DNA of 64,000 nt, from NCBI RefSeq assembly GCF_002252475.1, contig NZ_NNRK01000026.1:434001-498000 (forward strand), in the 5' to 3' direction. Below are positions 34,793-42,306 of this stretch, piece after piece; position 1 is the stretch's first letter, and the number at the start of each line of letters is the position of its first letter. The DNA comes from Brucella rhizosphaerae (GTDB lineage Bacteria > Pseudomonadota > Alphaproteobacteria > Rhizobiales > Rhizobiaceae). Position numbers and translations under genes: made by a program. The notes beneath the pieces were generated by a model. It searched no databases. It was given only the letters and a program-made list of their open reading frames with translations, and was not told where the DNA came from.

Positions 34793-37690
34793 ATGCCCGC
34801 AGAAAAGTTTATAATGCCGTTGCCTGGACAGTTTGATAAGCGTCATTATGACAATTATAATCAATCGCATCCCTATGTGTGTACTCCTCAGTGGAATTTT
34901 GGGGTAAACGCGGAAGCTCGGATCATCAATGACATTTTCAATGATGGACTGACATCCGACATTATATGGCAGCCGGATACATACCATTCAGCTAAAGCAT
35001 ATGCGGATGCCATAGACGCAAAGCGCGTCATCGATATCGGGTGTGGCAGCGCCCTTAAACTCAAAAGTCTGTTTTCCGACACCGATTCTGAAGTGTTTGC
35101 GGTGGATTTCAAAGGATCACTGGCTGCGGCCATTCAAAATTACGCGGAAGCATCTCATGTCGAGTGCGATCTTACGTCATGGAGTGAAGTTCTTAATGTT
35201 GCGAAGAAATTTCGTGATGATGTTCCAACAGTCATAATTTGTGCGGACGTTATTGAGCATATACCAGACCCTAGACCGCTTCTGGCCTTTATAAGACTAT
35301 TACTGTCCGGGAACCTTAAGAGCAGGTGCTATTTGTCGACGCCCGACAGATCCCGCTTGGGGTATCAATCGTTGTCAGCTAAGCCGGCCAATCCGGCACA
35401 TGTCAGAGAATGGACTGTCGGAGAACTTCGCAATCTCTTGATGGCGTCCGGTTTTCACGTTGAAAATATCGGAAATATTAGCGCGAATGAACATGACGGG
35501 GTGGCCAGAACTATACTTGCGGACATTTCATTTGACGCGAAATTCTATGCTGGGACACTAGCGCGCTATGGGATTAATTCCGTCGATGTAACGTCTGTGA
35601 TGATCACAACGGAGTATCCTGGTCTGGTAGCTAGCGGAGGGATAGGCACCTTTGTGGCGGATTGGCATCGTTCAACCAAGGGTTCTGCTGTTCTAGCGTC
35701 TTTTGACTTCGAGAAGGAAAAAACTCAGAACGGCGACGTCGTTTTGAGCCCGTCTGATGTCATCGACATATCAGAGATTGGAGAAATAGATACTGCTGAT
35801 GTGTTGCTGCAGGCCGCCACCCAATTTCTGTTTCTGTGCCCAGATCTGAGAGAGATACACTTTCAAGAATACTTGGGTATAGGGATGCGTATCGCGCAAG
35901 CCAAACGCGCGGGAATACTTCCTGATACACTTACAATCGTCGCGCATTGTCACGGCAATCAACATTATCTCGAAAATGCCAATCAAACATGGATGGGGGC
36001 TGATTCTCAGATATATGCGGTAAGGGAAAAAATTAGCATTGAACTTGCTGATTTTGTCGTATTCCCTTCGGAGTTTTTGAGGACATTTTACGTTCAGTCT
36101 GGCATCCAGATTGACGATAGCAAAATTATAATCTGCCCCTATCGATATACGAATATCAATGTTGATAGTTCTCCGTTCGACAATGTGAAGCGCATTGTAT
36201 TCGTCGGAAAGTTTACCCCGATGAAGGGGTTCGATTTATTTTGTGCATCTTTGGATGATAGTTTCTGCAAGGAACTAAAGGCAAAGGGCATTGAAGAAAT
36301 AACTCTAATTGGACGCGGCCCCGATACGGGATATGAGAACGAGGGGGACCTCAAGCGCCATTTCGTGCTGAGGGTTCATACTGACTTTGATCATGCGCAA
36401 TTGGTTTCCTACATTCAGGAGCACCGATCCGACAGTTTGTTTGTTCAACCTTATCGCGGTGATAATTTCCCACTCGCTGTTTATGATGTCGTTGGTAATG
36501 GCGGTGTGCTTCTGGCCGGGAACGCAGGAGGCATCCCGGAGATGTTCCAAGATAAAGACTGGCGCGAGTGTCTGGCAGACCTCTCACCGGATTCGCTTCG
36601 CTACAAACTTCGAGAAATTTTGGATTGGGACAACAAAAAGAAAGCGCGAATCCGCGATGCACTCATAGAAGATTTGAGGCGCGGGAACCTCATCTCCGAA
36701 AATAAACGATATACACAGATTGCCGGTAAACCTGTTGACCTCCTTAGTTCAACGGTGATGATCCCATTCTATAACACCGAGATTTCTGAATTCATCGAAT
36801 TGCTGAAGGCTCTCAATCAACAGTCACTTCGCCCGAGCGAGGTGATCATCGTCAATGATGCGTCTAATTATAAGAGCCAAACCGATATGGCAGAAGCCGT
36901 CGAGAGGCATCTCGATATTCCGTTCAGGATTATTGATCACGCGTATAATTGCGGCTTGGCAGGGGCGAGAAATACCGCATTGTCCGCTTGCACAACCGAT
37001 TTGATATTGAATGCTGATTCCGACGATATTCCCCTCAACGATTGGGTGAAGACAATCGTTACAGCAATGAGCAGTAACCCTCATGCTGCAGCAGCTGTAC
37101 CCTATCTGGCTGCCTTTGACGCTGGGACGGATTTCAACAAATCGCTGTTTAAAGGACAATATATCTATCGGCCAATGGGCGACGGTTTCGTGACATCGCA
37201 AACCCAAAATGATCTTGGCCACGCAAATTCTGGTTATAGGGTCAGTCATGCACGAGGGATGGGCGGCTGGAACGCTGGTTCGAAGGCAAAGTATGAGGAT
37301 TGGGCGTTCTTTCTCAATATTTTGGCAAACGGTCTACGAATAGCAATTATTCCGACCGTCACCTGCCTATATCGCGTCCGCAAAAATTCCATGGCGCGAA
37401 CATATTCAGAATGGCCTGGACAGGTACGTCTTTATCAGACTACCAACGGATTATCTCGTTTCGAAACACTCCAACTTCAGAGATATTGTCGATCTGAATC
37501 CAGTTTCGGTGGCGTCCGGTCAAGCGTAGGTATCGAACGCGTAATGGAATTGCAGAAAAAAATCGAAGCCTTCGAGCGCCGAAAAGTAATTCGTATTGTG
37601 AATGCGATGTCTGCGCGAGTACAGAGATTACCCATTCTACATAAGCTTCTACGCAGATTAAGACGTCTGATAGGCTCGCTGCGGTTTTGA
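34793..37690 (+). CDS. Three-domain protein: SAM methyltransferase + GT-B + GT-A glycosyltransferases
   Basis: 965 residues. Residues about 60-235: class I methyltransferase (VIDIGCGSALKLKSLF, FAVD, CADVIEHIPDPRPLL). About 265-640: GT-B/GT4-like (MITTEYPGLVASGGIGTFVA as in glycogen-synthase-type N-domains; IVFVGKFTPMKGFDLF; PLAVYDVVGNGGVLLAGNAG, GGIPEMF). About 650-870: GT-A/GT2-like (VMIPFYNTEISEFIELLKAL, VIIVNDASN, LILNADSDDIP with the DxD motif). A basic amphipathic tail ends the protein. It probably builds or modifies a surface glycan; within a prophage it suggests lysogenic conversion. Codon and base composition differ from the structural genes. Confidence 0.85.
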   Translation: MPAEKFIMPLPGQFDKRHYDNYNQSHPYVCTPQWNFGVNAEARIINDIFNDGLTSDIIWQPDTYHSAKAYADAIDAKRVIDIGCGSALKLKSLFSDTDSEVFAVDFKGSLAAAIQNYAEASHVECDLTSWSEVLNVAKKFRDDVPTVIICADVIEHIPDPRPLLAFIRLLLSGNLKSRCYLSTPDRSRLGYQSLSAKPANPAHVREWTVGELRNLLMASGFHVENIGNISANEHDGVARTILADISFDAKFYAGTLARYGINSVDVTSVMITTEYPGLVASGGIGTFVADWHRSTKGSAVLASFDFEKEKTQNGDVVLSPSDVIDISEIGEIDTADVLLQAATQFLFLCPDLREIHFQEYLGIGMRIAQAKRAGILPDTLTIVAHCHGNQHYLENANQTWMGADSQIYAVREKISIELADFVVFPSEFLRTFYVQSGIQIDDSKIIICPYRYTNINVDSSPFDNVKRIVFVGKFTPMKGFDLFCASLDDSFCKELKAKGIEEITLIGRGPDTGYENEGDLKRHFVLRVHTDFDHAQLVSYIQEHRSDSLFVQPYRGDNFPLAVYDVVGNGGVLLAGNAGGIPEMFQDKDWRECLADLSPDSLRYKLREILDWDNKKKARIRDALIEDLRRGNLISENKRYTQIAGKPVDLLSSTVMIPFYNTEISEFIELLKALNQQSLRPSEVIIVNDASNYKSQTDMAEAVERHLDIPFRIIDHAYNCGLAGARNTALSACTTDLILNADSDDIPLNDWVKTIVTAMSSNPHAAAAVPYLAAFDAGTDFNKSLFKGQYIYRPMGDGFVTSQTQNDLGHANSGYRVSHARGMGGWNAGSKAKYEDWAFFLNILANGLRIAIIPTVTCLYRVRKNSMARTYSEWPGQVRLYQTTNGLSRFETLQLQRYCRSESSFGGVRSSVGIERVMELQKKIEAFERRKVIRIVNAMSARVQRLPILHKLLRRLRRLIGSLRF

Positions 37691-37700
37691 TGTTGGCTCT

Positions 37701-37730
37701 AGCTGCGCCGTTAATCTTGACGGCGCAGCT
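37701..37730. terminator. Hairpin after the glycosyltransferase fusion
   Basis: An 11-bp perfect stem AGCTGCGCCGT/ACGGCGCAGCT with an eight-base loop, 10 bases after the stop codon; no T-run. A strong candidate transcript end. Confidence 0.55.
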
Positions 37731-37880
37731 TCAAGTGTCAACGACAGACACACGTCGCTCTTAGTGACTCACTGTGCTGTTAACCCCGTAGTTGATACAT
37801 TTTAAAGCATTGATGATAGCTTCTCGGACTCGCGAGTACGCAAATCGCTAACACTGGTATTCAGTTGTCCATCAATTCTC

Positions 37881-37910
37881 ACTGCCGCCTCGCCATAAAG
37901 CAGCGGCAGT
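37881..37910 (-). terminator. Hairpin after the GT-C-like membrane protein gene
   Basis: ACTGCCGC (37881-37888) pairs with GCGGCAGT (37903-37910), three bases beyond the minus-strand stop codon at 37914. With the hairpin at 37701 it separates the convergent genes of the island. Confidence 0.5.
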
Positions 37911-37913
37911 CAT

Positions 37914-39308
37914 CTAATAGGTCCATCCAATGTTTGGAGAAAGAACCAGAACAAGATTTCTGTCTATGATTGTGGTTACAGGAATTTCTTGGCGCGCATG
38001 TAAATCAGTTTCAATTTTTTTGCAGAGATCTTGATCGCATGCGCGAGTATATAATCCGAATTGTTTGTACAAGTAGTTCCTAAGGTGCCTATTACTGTGT
38101 AGGAACTTTGTGATGTGGTTCTCTGTGTAGTCACCAAAAACGATAATATTATCGTATGAACCATTATTCGCAGCCGCTGCTTGCACCAAAGTTTCGCCAA
38201 GCGAATTAGCATAAGGAAAAGTACGGTATATATCCTCCAGGCGAGCTGAACGAGAATTAACGGCTAGTAACAAAACAGAGAACGCCAAAGCATACGATAG
38301 AAAAATGAACCGTTTTGAACGGATGATGAAAAGCACAGGTGTGATTAGTGAGACCCATAACCAAAGCGAGGTTCTAGAAGGTAAGTCCAATCCTTGCAGG
38401 ATAGAGGCGGACGCCTCCATAGCTATTACCAACGCTGATAATAACAATACGTATAGGCATTTCCGTACATTTATTTTAGAAAACAAGCATATTGCATATG
38501 CTATGATGGAAATTAATATTACTGGCCAGTATTTTAGTGAGTCATTCCAGAATTTTACATATCGAGTGATATTTTGGTGCAGATTGCCATCTGGGTAAAG
38601 AGGGGTGGGATGACGCCAGCCAGCGACGTTGATACCAAAATTATCATGAAAGTACCAGTTCAGAGTGAATATAATGAATATTCCGAGCGTATAAGAAGAT
38701 ACATATACTATAACTGTATATAAAAATTCTTTTTTATTATTTATTAGATTTGCACCAAATGCGATTAAAATCATTGGTGCATAGGCTGGATATGTAAGGA
38801 GGGAAGCTATAACAGCCCCGCCGAGAACAATGTAACGGGCGCTGTTATGATGTAAAAAATAAAGTACAGCGGCGCAGGCTGCCGTTATCAATATGCTGCT
38901 GCTTTGCGTTACAGGCCAGAGCGAAAGTTCCCCGGCAGGAGGCGAGAAAAAAAACATCAAAGCGGCTATTAAGGAAAGACGTCCCATATATAGTCGAGAT
39001 ATGGATGCACACATCCAGATCGTAAGTGCAACAAACAAATAGTAAGCTGAATTTATGTTCAGATGAACGGTTAGCAACGACCACGGGTAGTTCAGCCATC
39101 TCCCCTCAGTAGATGCCTTACTCCAAGGGCTTTCGAAGCCTTGGTCGAAATTCGACGGAATTAGCCAATCGAAGTCATCGTGAGAGATAAAAGGTTCCGA
39201 GAACTGGCCAAAAACGGCGAAGAACCCGCATACAATTAGGGCAAAGATCAGTAAGCGCGCGGCTGTTTCGGATTGAATGGTTTTAATCTCGGTGATCTGC
39301 GTATGCAT
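37914..39308 (-). CDS. Polytopic membrane protein, GT-C/GtrII-like glucosyltransferase (candidate)
   Basis: 464 residues with about ten hydrophobic helices (LLIFALIVCGFFAVFGQF, YYLFVALTIWMC, FLYTVIVYVSSYTLGIFIIF, YWPVILISIIAYAICLF, FIFLSYALAFSVLLLAV) and a soluble C-terminal domain of about 90 residues. The first loop carries the acidic pair ISHDDFDWL, as in lipid-linked GT-C enzymes, and overall form resembles O-antigen glucosyltransferases of serotype-converting phages (GtrII/GtrC). The DNA is clearly AT-rich. A flippase (GtrA) or GtrB homologue is not seen beside it. Confidence 0.72.
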   Translation of the reverse strand: MHTQITEIKTIQSETAARLLIFALIVCGFFAVFGQFSEPFISHDDFDWLIPSNFDQGFESPWSKASTEGRWLNYPWSLLTVHLNINSAYYLFVALTIWMCASISRLYMGRLSLIAALMFFFSPPAGELSLWPVTQSSSILITAACAAVLYFLHHNSARYIVLGGAVIASLLTYPAYAPMILIAFGANLINNKKEFLYTVIVYVSSYTLGIFIIFTLNWYFHDNFGINVAGWRHPTPLYPDGNLHQNITRYVKFWNDSLKYWPVILISIIAYAICLFSKINVRKCLYVLLLSALVIAMEASASILQGLDLPSRTSLWLWVSLITPVLFIIRSKRFIFLSYALAFSVLLLAVNSRSARLEDIYRTFPYANSLGETLVQAAAANNGSYDNIIVFGDYTENHITKFLHSNRHLRNYLYKQFGLYTRACDQDLCKKIETDLHARQEIPVTTIIDRNLVLVLSPNIGWTY

Positions 39309-39342
39309 CAGAGGAGTTTGCCTGTATAATTATCAAATAAGT

Positions 39343-39453
39343 TCAGCGTCTGAAAATGAAAATCAGCCCAGCGACGACGACGACAGATATCACTAATGCT
39401 GATCCTATCGAAAAGATCACCCACGGATGGAATGCGTCAGAAAAATCGAGCAT
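39343..39453 (-). CDS. Tiny membrane protein 2 upstream of the GT-C-like gene (36 aa)
   Basis: ATG 39453 (a TTG four codons upstream is also possible, with GGAAG before it). Encodes MLDFSDAFHPWVIF and one helix (ALVISVVVVAGLIFIFRR). It is co-directional with and 34 bases before the large membrane protein. No known family. Confidence 0.5.
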   Translation of the reverse strand: MLDFSDAFHPWVIFSIGSALVISVVVVAGLIFIFRR

Positions 39454-39475
39454 CGTATCCAGCAAAAAGTGCTTC

Positions 39476-39583
39476 CTACTTACACACGTTCAGGAAGAAC
39501 TTGCGCGATTTTAAAAATCCAATCAGCCCGAACGAAATAACAGCGATGCCAAATATTGATATAGCAACATTGAACAAAAACAT
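39476..39583 (-). CDS. Tiny membrane protein 1 upstream of the GT-C-like gene (35 aa)
   Basis: ATG 39583 with GGGTAGGG directly upstream. Encodes one hydrophobic helix (FNVAISIFGIAVISFGLIGF) and a short basic tail (LKSRKFFLNVCK). It is the first gene of a three-gene minus-strand unit with 39343-39453 and 37914-39308. Confidence 0.5.
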   Translation of the reverse strand: MFLFNVAISIFGIAVISFGLIGFLKSRKFFLNVCK

Positions 39584-39680
39584 ATCCCTACCCCATTGTT
39601 GACGCGAGCTAATTAACCCGAACCGCTAAGGTATTTCAAGTCGCCGCCCACTGAGGCCGATTTTAATGCCGAAAGGCTAA

Positions 39681-39716
39681 AAGAAAACCCCGGAAGACGG
39701 TAGGTCAGGCCGGGGT
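39681..39716 (-). terminator. Terminator-type hairpin before the lysis genes
   Basis: On the minus strand ACCCCGG, a 16-base loop, CCGGGGT, then TTTCTTTT. On the plus strand it is preceded rather than followed by the A/T run, so it would stop leftward transcription coming from the lysis region before it reaches the membrane-protein unit. Confidence 0.55.
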
Positions 39717-39718
39717 AA

Positions 39719-39754
39719 TGCGCACCGGATGACGAGCGGGGGGGGCGGTGCGCA
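39719..39754. promoter_or_regulatory. Inverted repeat in the leader of the endolysin gene
   Basis: TGCGCACCG (39719-39727) and CGGTGCGCA (39746-39754) form a perfect 9-bp stem around 18 bases containing a run of G. It lies 72 bases before the endolysin start and directly after another hairpin. A leader RNA element or a protein-binding site is possible. Confidence 0.45.
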
Positions 39755-39826
39755 ATAAAAAGTTAGCGGATCATCAGAATATGTGAAGCCGCTTTGTCAT
39801 AACAATATCTTAAAAGAGGAAACACA

Positions 39827-40654
39827 ATGGACAGAACCGTACCAGCTGGCGCGGCGCTTCTGCTTGATTTCGTGCGTCTCATCGAGACCGGCAAAACCGA
39901 CCGCTCCTCTTACGATGTGATCTACGGTCACAACGAAGGAAAAATATCGAAGAAAGTCACTTCGATGTCGATTGATGAGCTTATCGGAATCCAGCCGACC
40001 TTTACAAAACGATTCAAGTCATCGGCTGCTGGTGGGTATCAGTTCATGCGCAATACTCTGCGCGACCTGAAGGCGGAATTGCGATTGCGCGGCGGGCAGA
40101 TCATGGATCCCGACCTGCAGGATCGTCTCGGTTATCATCTGGCTATTCGTCGCGGCTACAATGATTTCATCTCAGGCAATATCAGTCGTACTGAGTTCGG
40201 GCGGAGGCTCGCGCAGGAATGGGCTTCATTTCCTGTCCTTGCTCCGACGAAGGGCGCGCATCGTGCATTGGAGCGTGGTGAAACCTTCTATTCTGGCGAC
40301 AAGCTCAATAAGGCACTTGTTACGCCTCAGCGCATGGAAGCAATTCTTGATCAGGTAAAGTCTGCTGCCAATTCGACGTCAGCAAGTGATGCCGTTGTCG
40401 TTGTAGAAAAAGTGCCAATCGTTGCGGATCCGGGTGAGCTTGGCTCGCCGCCCACAAAATCTAAAACGGTTATCGGCAATGCATTGACCGCCATAGGCAT
40501 GGCAGTAACGGGTATTGGCGCTTTCCTTGGCGGTCTGGATTGGCGTGTACAGCTGTTCATCTGCGCTTTGGTTGGTGGCTTTGCTGTTTATGCAATCAAG
40601 CGCCGCTTCGATCTCTTTAAGGCTGTCAAAGATCTTTCCAATGAGTTTGCCTGA
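39827..40654 (+). CDS. Endolysin: lambda R-like transglycosylase with C-terminal membrane anchor
   Basis: 275 residues (AAGAGG upstream). The N-terminal about 160 residues follow lambda R/GH104: catalytic Glu in RLIETGKTDRSSYDVIYG (like SEGTD...GYDVIVGG), SSAAGGYQFMRNTL (like STGAGRYQLL). A Ser/Val linker leads to two membrane helices at the C-terminus (NALTAIGMAVTGIGAFLGG; VQLFICALVGGFAVYAI), absent from lambda R. It cuts peptidoglycan glycan strands; the membrane part may replace or regulate a holin. Confidence 0.88.
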   Translation: MDRTVPAGAALLLDFVRLIETGKTDRSSYDVIYGHNEGKISKKVTSMSIDELIGIQPTFTKRFKSSAAGGYQFMRNTLRDLKAELRLRGGQIMDPDLQDRLGYHLAIRRGYNDFISGNISRTEFGRRLAQEWASFPVLAPTKGAHRALERGETFYSGDKLNKALVTPQRMEAILDQVKSAANSTSASDAVVVVEKVPIVADPGELGSPPTKSKTVIGNALTAIGMAVTGIGAFLGGLDWRVQLFICALVGGFAVYAIKRRFDLFKAVKDLSNEFA

Positions 40655-40941
40655 TGGTGACAATCTGGAAGGTCATTCCTGCCTGGCTAAAATACCTTAT
40701 CGCCGGAATCGCCGCAGCCTGCATCGTTGCGGGTGGCGGCTACCTGTTCGGTAAGCGTGAAGGTCGGCACGAAATCAAAATCGAGCAACTGCAATCTGAC
40801 ATCAATGCTGAACGTGAAAGGACGAAGGACGATGCGAAGCTCCGTTCTCTGTCGAACTATGATTTTTGTGTCTTGTCTCTTCGGCGTCGCGGCATGCAAC
40901 CCACAGACTGTGAGCCACTGCGCGGGGTGGCGGCAGAATAA
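40654..40941 (+). CDS. i-spanin (Rz-like)
   Basis: 95 residues; ATG overlaps the endolysin stop (TGATG). One N-terminal membrane helix (WLKYLIAGIAAACIVAGGGY) and a periplasmic coiled coil (KIEQLQSDINAERERTKDDA). The Rz1-like gene starts inside it in another frame. With Rz1 it fuses inner and outer membranes in the last step of lysis. Confidence 0.8.
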   Translation: MVTIWKVIPAWLKYLIAGIAAACIVAGGGYLFGKREGRHEIKIEQLQSDINAERERTKDDAKLRSLSNYDFCVLSLRRRGMQPTDCEPLRGVAAE

Positions 40942-41047
40942 TCTCAGTGCGGCCGGATTGGTTGCTCTTACCACGGTGGATCGGGCAGGGGCCGAACGCG
41001 TCGAGGGCAATGATGAAAACGGAAAACAGCGGGGGTGCTGGAAGTGA
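40832..41047 (+). CDS. o-spanin (Rz1-like lipoprotein), overlapping Rz
   Basis: 71 residues from ATG 40832 (AAGGA upstream), in the +1 frame relative to the Rz gene and overlapping its 3' half. The signal region MIFVSCLFGVAAC has a lipobox (V-A-A-C). The mature part is short. Its stop overlaps the next start (GTGA). The nested arrangement is the hallmark of Rz/Rz1. Confidence 0.75.
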   Translation: MRSSVLCRTMIFVSCLFGVAACNPQTVSHCAGWRQNNLSAAGLVALTTVDRAGAERVEGNDENGKQRGCWK

Positions 41048-41355
41048 GCTCAACCATGCCTGAGACAGATGCTGATCTTCGTGCCCGTGTAGTAGGGCTT
41101 GAACAAGCAACCCAAACAAATAATCAGCGACTGGCCACGCTTGAAACTTGGCAGCGCCAGCGTGAGATTGACAGCGCTCGAAATGATGAAAAATGGGTCG
41201 CAATGGAAGCTCGTATTGATACGCGCTTTTCCGGGCTGGAAGGATCCGTGCAAAGCATTATGTCTTCGCTGTCTCGTATTAATTGGATGATTATTGGCGG
41301 GTTGGTTGCGGCTTTTGTCGCATTTGTGGTTGGCGGCGGCTTGAAGTCACTCTGA
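41044..41355 (+). CDS. XhlA-like holin-associated protein (candidate)
   Basis: 103 residues from GTG 41044 (GGGGG upstream; ATG 41056 is an alternative). A coiled coil (ATQTNNQRLATLETWQRQRE, MEARIDTRFSGLEGSVQS) followed by one C-terminal membrane helix (WMIIGGLVAAFVAFVVGGGL) is the hemolysin XhlA layout. Probably a holin or holin partner. A strong terminator follows. Confidence 0.75.
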   Translation: MSSTMPETDADLRARVVGLEQATQTNNQRLATLETWQRQREIDSARNDEKWVAMEARIDTRFSGLEGSVQSIMSSLSRINWMIIGGLVAAFVAFVVGGGLKSL

Positions 41356-41400
41356 CCTACAAATTTCCAATCTGCGATTAATCGCAAACTCTCAAATCGA

Positions 41401-41422
41401 CCCCGCTTCGGCGGGGTTTTTT
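41401..41422 (+). terminator. Rho-independent terminator of the late operon
   Basis: CCCCGC-TTCG-GCGGGG followed by six T. It ends the lysis genes 45 bases after the last stop codon. Confidence 0.92.
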
Positions 41423-41552
41423 GTTATCCGCAGTTGGGCAAATATATTAAAAAGCATAATCAAATCATGTGGGCCATTTCTGTCCCACTTTTCTGCAAGC
41501 GTTTGAATTGGCTCGCTTTCCGTAGAACCTCCGGGACTCCGAACCTTTCGCA

Positions 41553-41834
41553 TTATTCGTCGGGATCTGTTCCGGTGTAGCCAAGATACATCCCAGCCGA
41601 AACAGCCTTGATTGCCTTCGCTGTTTCTTCTGCTGACCAGCCAGATGCAACCGCGTCATCGATGAGATCGCGTATGCCTGGTACGCCGGTGTCAGCTATA
41701 GCTGCGGCAGCATCTGCCTCAGATGTACCTGATAGTGCTGCTTGCTCGATCAAGTCCGCGATGCCCTGCGAGACTGCTTCCTGACAATCCAGATCCCGAT
41801 CTGGATAGTTGCCGGACTGTTTCGGTTTCAACAT
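41553..41834 (-). CDS. Hypothetical protein of the SOS-type cassette (93 aa)
   Basis: An acidic, Ala-rich protein (EADAAAAIADTGVPGIRDLI, ASGWSAEETAKAIKAVSAGM) with ATG 41834 and AAGGGAG upstream. It appears as an internal duplication: two segments of form 'G..DLI(E/D).A..SG.S...AA.AI' (about 24-47 and 53-80). Last gene of the minus-strand unit led by the Y-family polymerase. Not recognised. Confidence 0.65.
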   Translation of the reverse strand: MLKPKQSGNYPDRDLDCQEAVSQGIADLIEQAALSGTSEADAAAAIADTGVPGIRDLIDDAVASGWSAEETAKAIKAVSAGMYLGYTGTDPDE

Positions 41835-41860
41835 GATGCTCTCCCTTTTAAGGAGAGCAG

Positions 41861-42055
41861 TTAGCGCGCTCTTAACCTTCGTCCAGCCATGGCGTCTACG
41901 CCCTCTTGTCGATGCTCAAGGCAAAACCAAAGTTGCCCGTATTTCGTTTTAAAGCCATACGTTCCCCATGCCTTGCAGTCCTTAGCATCGCACCAATGCT
42001 CCCACTTGCCCACGGGCTTGGAAAAGCGGCCATTATCTGTTCCGTATCCGCTCAT
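41861..42055 (-). CDS. Small zinc-ribbon-like protein (64 aa)
   Basis: WEHWCDAKDCKAWGTYG and LWFCLEHRQEG give C-x4-C...C-x2-H, a likely zinc site. Its start overlaps the stop of the next upstream gene by four bases. Same operon as the Y-family polymerase. Confidence 0.7.
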   Translation of the reverse strand: MSGYGTDNGRFSKPVGKWEHWCDAKDCKAWGTYGFKTKYGQLWFCLEHRQEGVDAMAGRRLRAR

Positions 42056-42306
42056 GCTAAACCACCGACAAAGCCGCTCATTTCTTTAAGACGCACCATG
42101 GATAGGCGCATATTGCCTTTACAGCCGCGTCCTTTGCAGCGTGCCATGCTCTCAATCTGATCGAGATAGAGTTGCGAGCGATCAACTGTCTCGCAGAGCA
42201 ATAATTTATCGGTGTAGGCCAGCCGGTTACATTTTCGGCAAATCAGTTCCAGCTTTTGATCTTCTGCCAGATCACCGACTTTGATGTGGGTTTTCCAGTT
42301 TCCCAT
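42052..42306 (-). CDS. Small zinc-ribbon-like protein (84 aa)
   Basis: ATG 42306 overlaps the polymerase stop (ATGA). ELICRKCNRLAY and ARCKGRGCKGN provide C-x2-C and C-x4-C pairs, probably binding one zinc ion. The upstream frame from 42456 is within the polymerase gene and is not used. Tight coupling suggests that it acts with the polymerase or with DNA. Confidence 0.7.
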   Translation of the reverse strand: MGNWKTHIKVGDLAEDQKLELICRKCNRLAYTDKLLLCETVDRSQLYLDQIESMARCKGRGCKGNMRLSMVRLKEMSGFVGGLA

